Shown here: in pieces, positions 22,970 through 31,683 of the stretch
Layout of the letters: every line of letters begins with the position of its first letter
Position numbering within the stretch: the stretch's first letter is position 1
NCBI GenBank assembly: GCA_031430575.1
Contig: JANPBT010000044.1
Coordinates: forward strand, 37,661 to 101,660
Reading direction: 5' to 3'
DNA from: JANMDS01 sp031430575
GTDB taxonomy: Bacteria > Pseudomonadota > Gammaproteobacteria > Burkholderiales > Casimicrobiaceae
Length of the DNA: 64,000 bases
The notes under the pieces: model-generated
Database searches by the model: none
What the model saw: only the letters and a program-made list of their open reading frames with translations
What the model was told of the DNA's origin: nothing
Translations under genes and position numbers: made by a program

Positions 22970-25021
22970 CTAACCTGCCAATAATGGCGAGAGATCGGCA
23001 ATCTTAAAGCCGAAGCCAGACTCTGCAGCCATGTGCTGTAAATCTTTTTCGAGCGCCACGCGGTCATGCTGACGTGCCCAAAAAACAGGACCACCCTCCC
23101 AGCGCGGGAAGCCATAGCCTTGCACAAGCACCACATCAATATCGCCCGCGCGGCTGGCGACGCCTTCGGTGAAAAGGTGCGCGGCTTCGTTCACCATTGC
23201 GAGCAGTGCGCGGCGTTGGATTTGCTGCGCGGTAAAAGTGCGGCGGGTGATGCCGCGCGCGCGGCTGGCGTGCTCGATAATTTCGCGCACGGTGGAGTCG
23301 GTCGTTTTGTTTTGCTTGCCATCGGAGTAGGTGTAATAGCCCGCACCCGTTTTGCGGCCAAGGCGCTCGCGCTCGCAGAGTTGATCGAGGATGGGTACGT
23401 AGCGCACGCGAGGGTCACGCGTGGCGGCCAGCGCGCGGCGCATGCGCCACGCGATATCCAAGCCTGATAAATCCGCCACAGCAAACGGCCCCATAGCAAA
23501 GCCCATGCCGGTCAGCGCGTTGTCCACATCTTCCGGCCATGCGCCGTCTTCCAACATAAATTCGCACTGAATACGGTAGGCGTTGAAAATGCGGTTACCG
23601 ATGAAGCCAAATGCGTTACCCGAAATAACCGGTCGCTTTTTTAGCGTCTGCCCGAGCGCCATCCCTGTGGTGAGTACGTCCGCGCTGGTTGCCGCGCCAC
23701 GCACCACCTCCAATAATTTCATCACGTTGGCCGGGCTGAAAAAATGCAATCCCAGCACATCTTGCGGGCGCTTGGTTGCGATTGCAATGGAATCGACATC
23801 GAGATACGAGGTGTTGGTCGCGAGCACCGCGCCTGCGCGGGCGTGCTGATCTATTTTTTTGAAAACTTCTTGCTTCACTGCTATCTCTTCAAAGACTGCT
23901 TCGATCACGAGATCGGCGCTTGCGAGCTGCGCCCAATCGGTCGTCGGAGAAAGACGTGCCTTTGCCGCAGCCGCCACGTTTGCATGCATTTTGCCCGCGC
24001 TCACGCGGCCGAGATAATGCTCAGTCACCCGCTGGTGGCCGCGCTCCAGCGCCGCAGTATCTTGTTCGAGTAGAACCACGTTTAAGCCTGCGTCGAGTGC
24101 GCAAATGGCAATGCCTGCGCCCATCGTGCCCGCGCCGATGACGGCGATGGTTTGCACCGGGCGTGCCGTTCCCTTCAAAGTGGCGGGGAGCTTAGTGGCC
24201 TCGCGCTCTACTTTAAATTGGTAGCGCATTGCCTGCGCCGATGGGTTGACCAGCAACGCAAGGAAAAGCGCGCGCTCGCGCTGCAGGCCTTCTTCAAAAG
24301 CAAGCGCAGTGGCGGCAAGCGCATCAAGCAAGGCGGTGTACGCCGGTTGCAACTTCTGGCGTGCGGTGAGCTTGGTGCGCGCGGCCTCAAGCAGGGCTCG
24401 GGTGCTGCTGCTGTCAAGCGTTTTGTCGCGTGCGCGAGGCAATCGGGAAGGGTTTTTCGCCAACATCTTGGCGTGTGCGCGCGCAGCTTCGAGGAGGCCA
24501 TCGGCGACCACATGATCGAGAAGGCCTGAGGCGGCCAATTGGCGCGCCGTCCGTGGCTCGCCACTGTGCATCATGGCGTGGGCAATCTCCATCCCGGCGA
24601 GGCGCGGAAGCCGCTGCGTGCCGCCTGCGCCGGGGATCAATCCAAGTTTAATTTCGGGCAGGCCCATTCGCGCGCTGTCGAGTGCGACGCGGCCATGGCA
24701 CGCCATCGCAAGCTCTAGACCGCCGCCGAGAGTGCTGCCGCTCAGCGCGGCCACCACGGGTTTGCGGCAGTTTTCCACTCGCCCAAGCAAACCGCTTAAC
24801 ATAGGCTCTGCGCGCTGGGCAGGTTTACCAAATTCAGTCATGTCCGCCCCAGCGGAAAAAGCCCGCTCGTTGCCCACGAGCACGATTCCACACACATCGG
24901 GATTCGCCTCAGCGGCATCTAGCGCCTGCACGATCGCGCTGCGTAACGCATGGTTCAAGCTATTGACGGGCGGATGGTCTAAGGCGATCACTGCCACGCC
25001 ATTATGGATTTCAAGTAACAT
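22970..25021 (-). CDS. Bifunctional enoyl-CoA hydratase/3-hydroxyacyl-CoA dehydrogenase (FadB/FadJ type)
   Basis: 683 residues. The crotonase domain (about 1-190) has NERAFSAGADMTEF and STLGGGLELAMACHGRVAL with SARMGLPEIKLGLIPGAGGTQRLPR. The dehydrogenase domain (about 290-580) opens with TIAVIGAGTMGAGIAICALDAG and has HFFSPANVMKLLEVV and FGFIGNRIF. A second C-terminal helical domain ends at GYGFPRWEGGP. The start at 25021 (MLLEIHNGVAVIALDHPPVNSL) has AAGGA upstream; a longer open frame to 25246 lacks family similarity. It performs two steps of beta-oxidation. No DR20 copy lies inside. Confidence 0.88.
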   Translation of the reverse strand: MLLEIHNGVAVIALDHPPVNSLNHALRSAIVQALDAAEANPDVCGIVLVGNERAFSAGADMTEFGKPAQRAEPMLSGLLGRVENCRKPVVAALSGSTLGGGLELAMACHGRVALDSARMGLPEIKLGLIPGAGGTQRLPRLAGMEIAHAMMHSGEPRTARQLAASGLLDHVVADGLLEAARAHAKMLAKNPSRLPRARDKTLDSSSTRALLEAARTKLTARQKLQPAYTALLDALAATALAFEEGLQRERALFLALLVNPSAQAMRYQFKVEREATKLPATLKGTARPVQTIAVIGAGTMGAGIAICALDAGLNVVLLEQDTAALERGHQRVTEHYLGRVSAGKMHANVAAAAKARLSPTTDWAQLASADLVIEAVFEEIAVKQEVFKKIDQHARAGAVLATNTSYLDVDSIAIATKRPQDVLGLHFFSPANVMKLLEVVRGAATSADVLTTGMALGQTLKKRPVISGNAFGFIGNRIFNAYRIQCEFMLEDGAWPEDVDNALTGMGFAMGPFAVADLSGLDIAWRMRRALAATRDPRVRYVPILDQLCERERLGRKTGAGYYTYSDGKQNKTTDSTVREIIEHASRARGITRRTFTAQQIQRRALLAMVNEAAHLFTEGVASRAGDIDVVLVQGYGFPRWEGGPVFWARQHDRVALEKDLQHMAAESGFGFKIADLSPLLAG

Positions 25022-25115
25022 GAAATGTCCTTCTTGTCGCGTAGTCGTTTTAAGGGGTTCAGTTGATAATTTAAAGAGATCTTGAATGCGGCGAACACTG
25101 ACGATGGCAGCGCAT

Positions 25116-26276
25116 TTATTCCGCGCGTAAGAGTTCCCGACCGATAATAATTTGTTGGATTTGCGTCGTTCCTTCATAGAGGCGCAGGAGCCGTGCGTCG
25201 CGGTAAAAGCGTTCAACTGGGTATTCGTTGATGTATCCCGCGCCACCGTGGATTTGCACGCCTCGGTCGGCCACGCGACCTACCATTTCCGTTGCAAAAA
25301 GTTTCGCGCACGACACACGCATGGATAAATCAGGATCGGATGCGTTCGGGTCTTTAGCATCGAAACGCTGCGCGACTTCTTTTACCAATGCCCAACCCGC
25401 GAACAGTTCTGCCTGACTATCGGCAAGCATGGCTTGAATCAATTGAAACTCACCAATTGGCTTACCGAACTGCTTGCGTTCGCGAGCGTAGCGGCGCGAT
25501 TCGTCAATGACGCGCGAGGCGAGACCACAAGAATATGCGGAAATATTGAGCCGACCGCGATCCAGAACTTTCATCGCGGTTTTGAAACCTCGTCCGGGGA
25601 GCCCGCCGATAATATTTAACGCAGGCACACGCACGTTTTCGAGTATGACATCGCAAGTCTTCGTGCCACGTTGCCCCATTTTCTTATCACTTTTCCCGAG
25701 CGTGAGCCCCGGGCTCTTGGCTGGCACGATGAAGGCAGAAACACCACTCGCGCCTGTTCCGCCTGTGCGCGCCATAAGCGTGAAAGCACCAGCGCGCGGC
25801 GCATTGGTGATGTAGCGTTTGGTGCCGTTAAGGATGTAATTTTCACCATCACGCTCAGCCCGAGTCTTAAGCGAAGCGGCATCGCTACCCGCGTCAGGCT
25901 CAGTCAGAGCGAACGACATGATGAGCTCACCGCTTGCCACTTTGGGCAAATATTCGGCCTTCTGCGCAGGCGTGCCATCCATCAAGATGCCTTGGGAGCC
26001 GATGCCAGTGTTTGTGCCAAACGTAGATCGGAAGGCCGCCGCGGTGCGCCCAAATTCGTAATTCACCAGCACTTCTTGGCTCACAGATAAGCCTATCCCG
26101 CCATACTCCTCTGGCACTGTGAGCCCAAATAGGCCCAGCGCCTTCATCTCATCGACAATATCCGTGGGTACTTCGTCATACTCTTCAAGGTAATTCTCCG
26201 CAGGGAGCAAGCGTTCGAGTACGAAACGCTGAATGGTCGAAAGTAGGAGATCAAAAGATTCGGTATCAAGAGCCAT
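25116..26276 (-). CDS. Acyl-CoA dehydrogenase
   Basis: 386 residues. FALTEPDAGSDAASLKTRA and NGTKRYITNAPRAGAFTLMART are the FAD-contact signatures; YARERKQFGKPIGEFQLIQAMLAD and QIHGGAGYINEYPVERFYRDARLLRLYEGTTQIQQIIIGREL hold the catalytic base and the C-terminal fold. It makes an enoyl-CoA, giving the substrate for the FadB-like enzyme downstream on the same strand. The badH/badI remnant upstream suggests an origin in alicyclic or pimeloyl-CoA degradation, but the chain-length preference cannot be read. Confidence 0.9.
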   Translation of the reverse strand: MALDTESFDLLLSTIQRFVLERLLPAENYLEEYDEVPTDIVDEMKALGLFGLTVPEEYGGIGLSVSQEVLVNYEFGRTAAAFRSTFGTNTGIGSQGILMDGTPAQKAEYLPKVASGELIMSFALTEPDAGSDAASLKTRAERDGENYILNGTKRYITNAPRAGAFTLMARTGGTGASGVSAFIVPAKSPGLTLGKSDKKMGQRGTKTCDVILENVRVPALNIIGGLPGRGFKTAMKVLDRGRLNISAYSCGLASRVIDESRRYARERKQFGKPIGEFQLIQAMLADSQAELFAGWALVKEVAQRFDAKDPNASDPDLSMRVSCAKLFATEMVGRVADRGVQIHGGAGYINEYPVERFYRDARLLRLYEGTTQIQQIIIGRELLRAE

Positions 26277-26423
26277 GAAAGTTACCAAGGAGGAAATGAA
26301 GATTCATTCAACTGGTTTCTATTATGTTGGAAGCGCAGAGCGCGAGGAAAAGTTCTCGCGTTTCCGTGCGAGCAAATGGAGCGTGCCAGCCTGCACGGAA
26401 GTGGGTGTTTCTGTAGGGTTTTG

Positions 26424-26976
26424 CTAAAAAATATACTTCGTGAACTTACGAAAATCGGGCTTGCGCTTTTCTTTCAGCGCGGCCACGCCTTCTTTCGATT
26501 CTTCTGTCTCGTAATAGAGTTTCAACGCATACATGCCCATGCCCGCGATCCCCGCTTGATGGGCGGTATCGGCATTGAAGCTGCGCTTGGCAATCGCAAT
26601 CGCAATCGCGGCGGGGGCTGCGCTCGCAAATTTCTTCTGCCCATTTCTGCACGGTAACATCCAGCGCTTCGGGCGGCACGCAAATATTGGCCAAACTCAT
26701 CGCGACCGCTTCCGCGCCGGAATAGCGGCGGTTTAAATACCAAATCTCGCGGGCTTTTTTCTCGCCGACCACGCGGGCCAAAAATGCCGTGCTGTACCCG
26801 GAATCGCGTGCGCCTTCGGCCATGCCGGAAAGCAAAGCGGTGTCGGTCGGGCCGGGGCACACGACATTCACGGTGATGCCGTGCCGAGCAGGTTCACGCG
26901 CCAAGGTTTTGGATAATGCAACGAGACCGCCTTTGCAAGCGCTTAAAGGTTTTTCTACCAATGATTTAACGCACAC
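26424..26976 (-). pseudogene. Fused badH/badI remnant (SDR end joined to ring-cleaving hydrolase end)
   Basis: On '-' the frame from 26976 reads ACKGGLVALSKTLAREPARHGITVNVVCPGPTDTALLSGMAEG, the C-terminal half of a BadH-like short-chain dehydrogenase. At about 26810 it switches without a stop to GYSTAFLARVVGEKKAREIWYLNRRYSGAEAVAMSLANICVPPEALDVTVQKWAEEICERSP, which is BadI-like (2-ketocyclohexanecarboxyl-CoA hydrolase). Near 26611-26620 the BadI frame shifts and finishes as AIAKRSFNADTAHQAGIAGMGMYALKLYYETEESKEGVAALKEKRKPDFRKF. The missing badH end and badI start point to an internal deletion plus a frameshift. No activity is expected. Confidence 0.75.
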
Positions 26977-27266
26977 GCTGCACTACCTGCTCAAGTTGCC
27001 GGACAACATGAAAAAGCTGAACGGTAATGGGGAATTCGAATCGGGAGATGCTGGCTGATCGTGGTCTCGACTGTGGCCTCGCACGTCTCTTAGCAGTTCA
27101 GTTTCGGCGCAAGACCTCGCAGCGGACGGAAAGTGCGGCTGCTACGAGTATTCCGCTACTTGGCCGAGGGATCACCAAATCAGCGTTAAACCGTTTTGAG
27201 ATCCATTCAGCGGCTTAACGGCGGTAGCGCGTTAAAACTGGAATCATCTCATGGGTGCAAATTGAT
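26977..27266. other. Gap with no recognisable gene
   Basis: About 290 bases between the badH/badI remnant and the start-less open frame. Short open frames on '+' have no family features. It contains no DR20 copy and no clear promoter or terminator. Confidence 0.5.
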
Positions 27267-27584
27267 TCAACAAGATAAGTCATCACGCGGCGGAATGCAC
27301 CTTACCGCGCTACAGATATCAACACCGCGATCGTTTTCGATAAGAATCACCCGACCACGCTGGTCTTGTCGGATCATATAGACGGCTTCTGCGACTTGTT
27401 CTCGATTTAATGGATCAATGGGCCTAACGAAGCTCGTGATGTCATTTCCGTTCTGCCGAAGTAGCGCAATTTCAGACTCCGAGAAGACGCCGAAATTGAC
27501 CCATATTGGTGAATGTAGTGAATTTATTTCGCTACAAAAGCGATCAATCGCATTACGCGTGAGCGCAAAATAGATCGGAGCACT
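27267..27584 (-). pseudogene. Start-less open frame, possible remnant
   Basis: About 105 codons downstream of pntB, in another frame and ending at TGA (27267-27269). The sequence SAPIYFALTRNAIDRFCSEINSLHSPIWVNFGVFSESEIALLRQNGNDITSFVRPIDPLNREQVAEAVYMIRQDQRGRVILIENDRGVDIC has protein-like composition and phase. No ATG, GTG or TTG stands at its head; the frame runs back into pntB. I do not recognise a family. It is either a gene whose 5' end was lost when pntB was joined here or a chance open frame. Confidence 0.4.
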
Positions 27585-29008
27585 TACTCCACCCCTTTCA
27601 GCATCGCCTCCACAACGCCCTTCGCATCACCAAATACCATCATCGTCTTCGGCATGTAAAACAACTCGTTGTCCAACCCCGCGTAGCCCGAGGCCATGGA
27701 GCGTTTGTTCACAATCACCGTGCGCGCTTTATAAGCTTCCAAAATCGGCATGCCATAAATCGCTGAGCCTTTTTCGAGGGCGAGCGGGTTCACCACGTCG
27801 TTCGCACCGAGCACGAGCACGACATCAGTGTCGGCAAATTCACTGTTGATTTCGTCCATTTCAAACACCTGATCGTACGGCACTTCGGCTTCCGCAAGCA
27901 ACACGTTCATGTGCCCCGGCATGCGCCCGGCGACGGGGTGAATCGCGTATTTCACTTTGATGCCTTTGGCGGTGAGTTTGTGCGCGAGCTCTTTCACAGC
28001 GTGTTGCGCGCGCGCCACCGCTAGGCCGTAGCCGGGCACGATCACTACCGTGTCGGCGTTCGATAGCATGAAGGCGGCATCGTCTGCGCTGCCCGATTTC
28101 ACTGGCCGCTGCTCTTTGCTGCCTGCGACTGCGGTGCCAGCTTCGGCCCCGAAGCCACCTAAGATGACGCTGATGAACGAGCGGTTCATTGCCTTACACA
28201 TGATGTCGCTCAAGATCGCGCCCGAGGAGCCCACGAGCGAGCCGGCAATGATGAGCATGGGGTTGTTGAGTGAGAAGCCGATGCCTGCGGCTGCCCAGCC
28301 GGAGTACGAGTTCAGCATCGACACGACCACAGGCATATCCGCGCCGCCAATCGGGATGATGATGAGCACGCCCAAAATAAAACCTAGCGCGGTGACAATT
28401 AAAAAATCCATTTTCGATTCGGAATGCCAAAAACCGAACATGAAAAACAATACTGCCAGCCCGAGAATCGCGTTAATCGCGTGTTGGCCTTTGAAGGTCA
28501 CCGGCGCGCCTTGAAAGAGCCGGAATTTATATTTTCCAGAGAGTTTGCCGAAGGCAATCACCGAGCCAGAGAACGTCACCGCGCCGATGAATGCGCCGAG
28601 CGCTAACTCAATGCGATTGCCGCCAGCGATCGCGCCGCCCTTGGCCGTAATGCCCAAGGCTGATGGCTCATACACGGCAGCCACCGCGATGAACACCGCA
28701 GCCAAGCCGATCATACTGTGCATGAAGGCCACAAGCTCGGGCATCTTGGTCATCTCGACGCGCTTGGCCATCACCGTGCCAATGCCGCCGCCGACGACCA
28801 AGCCTGCGAGTACGTAGGAGAGACCAAAAGCATTGTCGTTTGCGAGCTTATAGATGAGCGCGGCCGTAGTGATTACTGCAATGGCCATGCCCGCCATGCC
28901 GAAGCGATTACCTTTAATGGAAGTGGTGGGGTGCGATAAGCCTTTGAGCGCTTGAATGAAGCAGATCGAAGCGACGAGATAGAGGAGAACTACGAGGTTG
29001 ATGCTCAT
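27584..29008 (-). CDS. pntB: NAD(P) transhydrogenase subunit beta
   Basis: 474 residues. About nine N-terminal membrane helices (MSINLVVLLYLVASICFIQALKGLSHPTTS onward) are followed by the NADP-binding domain III, with VVIVPGYGLAVARAQHAVKELA, HPVAGRMPGHMNVLLAEA, DVVLVLGANDVVNPLA and the closing MASGYAGLDNELFYMPKTMMVFGDAK. The ATG at 29008 matches the family start; a longer open frame upstream runs through a DR20 copy. The enzyme couples proton entry to hydride transfer from NADH to NADP+. Confidence 0.95.
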   Translation of the reverse strand: MSINLVVLLYLVASICFIQALKGLSHPTTSIKGNRFGMAGMAIAVITTAALIYKLANDNAFGLSYVLAGLVVGGGIGTVMAKRVEMTKMPELVAFMHSMIGLAAVFIAVAAVYEPSALGITAKGGAIAGGNRIELALGAFIGAVTFSGSVIAFGKLSGKYKFRLFQGAPVTFKGQHAINAILGLAVLFFMFGFWHSESKMDFLIVTALGFILGVLIIIPIGGADMPVVVSMLNSYSGWAAAGIGFSLNNPMLIIAGSLVGSSGAILSDIMCKAMNRSFISVILGGFGAEAGTAVAGSKEQRPVKSGSADDAAFMLSNADTVVIVPGYGLAVARAQHAVKELAHKLTAKGIKVKYAIHPVAGRMPGHMNVLLAEAEVPYDQVFEMDEINSEFADTDVVLVLGANDVVNPLALEKGSAIYGMPILEAYKARTVIVNKRSMASGYAGLDNELFYMPKTMMVFGDAKGVVEAMLKGVE

Positions 29009-29060
29009 CGCTGTGCTCCTATTTTCACTTCCTTTGAGGCGAAACTGGTCAAAAAGTGCC

Positions 29061-29080
29061 AAATCTGCGCCGCAGGTATT
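29061..29080 (-). repeat. DR20 copy 28
   Basis: Intergenic, in the 85-base space between pntAB and pntB; perfect 20/20. Confidence 0.92.
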
Positions 29081-29093
29081 GTTAATATGAAGC

Positions 29094-29414
29094 TCATTTC
29101 TTTGCCTCAACCACTTCTGTTTTACGTTCTTTTTTCTTAAACATTTCGAGCATGCGTCGGGTGACTAAAAATCCGCCAAATATATTAACGGCAGCGAGCG
29201 CGACTGCGCCAACGCCCATGACTTTGCCGAGCGTGGTCTCGGTCAATCCTGCTGCGAGCATCGCGCCGACAACGATGATCGCCGAGATCGCGTTGGTGAC
29301 TGCCATCAGCGGCGTATGCAGCGCGGGGGTGACGTTCCACACGACGTGATAGCCCACGTAAATGGCGAGCACGAAGATGATGAGATTGATTAGGGTGTGG
29401 TCTACGCCGGTCAT
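29094..29414 (-). CDS. pntAB: NAD(P) transhydrogenase subunit alpha part 2 (membrane)
   Basis: 106 residues with three membrane helices (INLIIFVLAIYVGYHVVWNV, TNAISAIIVVGAML, GKVMGVGAVALAAVNIFGGFLVTRRMLEMF). VTPALHTPLMAVTNAISAI is the hallmark of the alpha-2 part. Its ATG overlaps the stop of the small unknown gene upstream (ATGA, 29411-29414). Confidence 0.93.
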   Translation of the reverse strand: MTGVDHTLINLIIFVLAIYVGYHVVWNVTPALHTPLMAVTNAISAIIVVGAMLAAGLTETTLGKVMGVGAVALAAVNIFGGFLVTRRMLEMFKKKERKTEVVEAKK

Positions 29415-29707
29415 GATGTTTTTCCATTGTGTTCTTTGTCATATCTGCGAAGGCGGCTGCGCTGAGCCAACCACCCAAGAGTACCGAAACCGCACGCCAT
29501 AGTCAGCGTCAGAAAAGGGTGCCTTACGAGAGTCAAATTGGTCATCGGTTCTTCCATTGCTAGATGAGCGAGCACCATCGGTAGCACGATTACCGAGAAA
29601 TAGAAGAACACATACTCAAGCCAAATTTTGGGTTGGTATGGCGAACTCGGTTCGTCGTAAGCTTGACGGTGAAAACCAAAGTAGCGCTTAAAGTATCCAG
29701 AAATCAT
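29411..29707 (-). CDS. Small membrane protein of unknown function inside the pnt operon
   Basis: 98 residues with about two hydrophobic segments (LEYVFFYFSVIVLPMVLAHLAM, FLTLTMACGFGTLGWLA) and a charged tail (RSRLRRYDKEHNGK). It is joined by ATGA overlaps at both ends: its ATG to the pntAA stop (29704-29707) and its TGA to the pntAB start (29411-29414). That tight double coupling argues that it is expressed in step with the transhydrogenase. I recognise no family. It could be an assembly or accessory subunit. Confidence 0.6.
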   Translation of the reverse strand: MISGYFKRYFGFHRQAYDEPSSPYQPKIWLEYVFFYFSVIVLPMVLAHLAMEEPMTNLTLVRHPFLTLTMACGFGTLGWLAQRSRLRRYDKEHNGKTS

Positions 29708-30810
29708 CCCGTCACCAAAACCGCTTTCACGATATCGTCCTCCAAATTGATATTAAACGCACCCGTTTTGGGATCGATCAATAATTTTGAAAAATCCAAT
29801 AGGTTGCGTGAATACAAAGCGGATGCGTCTTGCGCGAGCGTGGCGGCGATATTGGTGATGCCGATCAACGTGACGCCATGCTTCTGCACAATTTCATCGC
29901 GCACGGTCAGTGGGCAATTACCGCCTTGCTCTGCGGCTAAATCGACGATCACCGAGCCCGGTTTCATCGCTTTCACCATTTCTTCGGTGACGAGCACCGG
30001 CGCGGCCCGGCCTGGGATGAGTGCGGTGGTAATCACCACATCAGCTAACGCCACGCGCTTGGCCACTTCCGCCCGCTGCCGCGCCATCCAGCTTTCGGGC
30101 ATGGGCTTGGCGTAGCCGCCGACGCCTTGCGCGGTTTCGCGCTCTTCATCGGTTTCGTAGGCCACATCAATAAACTTTGCGCCGAGCGATTCCACTTGCT
30201 CTTTTACTGCCGGGCGTACGTCCGACGCTTCAATCACCGCGCCTAAGCGTTTCGCCGTGGCAATCGCTTGCAAGCCCGCAACGCCCACGCCCAAGATCAC
30301 CACGCGCGCAGCCTTCACCGTGCCTGCGGCCGTCATCATCATCGGGAAAAATTTGGGGTAATGCGCGGCGGCTAGCAACACTGCTTTGTAGCCAGCGATA
30401 TTGGCTTGAGAAGAAAGCACATCCATGCTTTGGGCGCGGGTTGTGCGGGGTGTTTTCTCCATTGCGAAGCCATTTACGCCTTTGGCTTTGATCGCGGCGA
30501 TGGCAGCGGCATCGAAAGGATTGAGTAGCCCGATTACGCTCGCGCCTTGCTTCATCATCGCCAATTCATCGGCGCTCGGCCCGCGCACCTTAAGCGTGAC
30601 GTCCGCGCTAGCCAATACCTGCGGCGTAGATTCAATGAGCACGGCGCCACTGGCGCGGTAGGCTTCGTCGGTGAACGCGGCTTTCAACCCTGCGCCGGAT
30701 TGCACATGCACCTCAACCCCAGGGATCGCTGCGAATTTCTTAACTGTTTCCGGTGTAGCGGCTACCCGCGTTTCTCCCGCAGCCGTTTCGGTAATGATGC
30801 CGATTTTCAA
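29704..30810 (-). CDS. pntAA: NAD(P) transhydrogenase subunit alpha part 1 (NAD-binding)
   Basis: 368 residues. MKIGIITETAAGETRVAATPETVKKF opens the alanine-dehydrogenase-like fold, SSQANIAGYKAVL precedes the NAD loop VVILGVGVAGLQAIATAKRLGAVIEASDVRPAVKEQV, and the domain ends with SVIVDLAAEQGGNCPLT. DR20 copy 29 supplies ESTPQVL at about residue 62. It is the first gene of the pnt unit. Confidence 0.93.
   Translation of the reverse strand: MKIGIITETAAGETRVAATPETVKKFAAIPGVEVHVQSGAGLKAAFTDEAYRASGAVLIESTPQVLASADVTLKVRGPSADELAMMKQGASVIGLLNPFDAAAIAAIKAKGVNGFAMEKTPRTTRAQSMDVLSSQANIAGYKAVLLAAAHYPKFFPMMMTAAGTVKAARVVILGVGVAGLQAIATAKRLGAVIEASDVRPAVKEQVESLGAKFIDVAYETDEERETAQGVGGYAKPMPESWMARQRAEVAKRVALADVVITTALIPGRAAPVLVTEEMVKAMKPGSVIVDLAAEQGGNCPLTVRDEIVQKHGVTLIGITNIAATLAQDASALYSRNLLDFSKLLIDPKTGAFNINLEDDIVKAVLVTG
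30614..30633 (+). repeat. DR20 copy 29
   Basis: Inside pntAA, read as STPQVL; one core change (GCGGCGTAGA). Confidence 0.78.
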
Positions 30811-30878
30811 GTGCGCGCCCTGTCGTTATCGTTAGTGCGTGTTTTTAGCAGACGTCGGCAGATTCCCCTAGTGCGCGT

Positions 30879-31487
30879 CTAGCTTTTGTGGGAAGGCTCT
30901 TCGTGCGCATGTTCGTCGGCGAGCGGCTGCTCACGCAGCTCAAGATCTGTCAGCGCGTACGACGCGGGCACGTGCTCGCGATCATCGAGCTCATCGTGTT
31001 GGCGGGCGCGCTTACGGTGATGCACGAAGCGCTCAAGCTCGTTAAGCGCTTTGCGATATACCGTGCGTTTAAATTCGATGACCGCATCGAGCGGAATCCA
31101 ATAATCCGCCCAGCGCCAAGCATCGAACTCCGGGTGATCCGTTGCCCGCAGGTCTACATCGCTCTCGCGGCCCAATAGGCGAACGAGAAACCAAATCTGC
31201 TTTTGCCCGCGATAGCTGCCCCGCCACTCGCGCCGCACCCAATGGTGAGGCACATCATAACGAAGCCAATCACGCGTACGCCCAATCACTTTCACATGCT
31301 CGGGCCGCAGACCGATCTCTTCATACAACTCCCGCAGCATCGCTGCCTCCGGGCTTTCGCCGGGGTTGATTCCGCCTTGCGGAAACTGCCACGAGTGCTC
31401 TCGAATGCGCTTACCCCAAAAGACTTGGTTGCGAGCATTCAACAGCACAATTGCGACGTTAGGCCGATATCCATCTCGGTCCAACAT
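30879..31487 (-). CDS. rppH: RNA pyrophosphohydrolase RppH
   Basis: 202 residues. The Nudix box is GGINPGESPEAAMLRELYEEIGL; MLDRDGYRPNVAIVLLNARNQVFWGKRIREHSWQFPQGG and KQIWFLVRLLGRESDVDL fit the RppH/NudH branch. It converts 5'-triphosphate mRNA ends to monophosphates and so triggers decay. A charged C-terminal tail of about 45 residues is longer than in E. coli. It is a single-gene unit divergent from the spherulin-like gene. Confidence 0.92.
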   Translation of the reverse strand: MLDRDGYRPNVAIVLLNARNQVFWGKRIREHSWQFPQGGINPGESPEAAMLRELYEEIGLRPEHVKVIGRTRDWLRYDVPHHWVRREWRGSYRGQKQIWFLVRLLGRESDVDLRATDHPEFDAWRWADYWIPLDAVIEFKRTVYRKALNELERFVHHRKRARQHDELDDREHVPASYALTDLELREQPLADEHAHEEPSHKS

Positions 31488-31683
31488 AGCGATACCACCA
31501 AATTATCAAGTTGTCATCATTCTTTCATAGTTCCTCAAAAACGCAAAAACGAAAATGCGACGAAATTAATTGAAAATTAAGTACGTTGTTACGATTTGCT
31601 AATTTTGTCTAGGTCAAACTTCGGCAATTTCAAAACTCTGCAATAATCACGAAAAATTAATCGCACAAGATCGGCGCTGAAGA

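Noticed and set aside
22970..25246. Longer FadB-like protein starting at 25246
   Set aside because: The 75 extra N-terminal residues have no similarity to the family; the ATG at 25021 has AAGGA upstream and the normal first residues.
26590..26612. GCGATT triplicate (on '-') as a functional microsatellite
   Set aside because: It lies in an already broken badI remnant, so expansion has no evident effect; noted only as a possible site of the frame damage.
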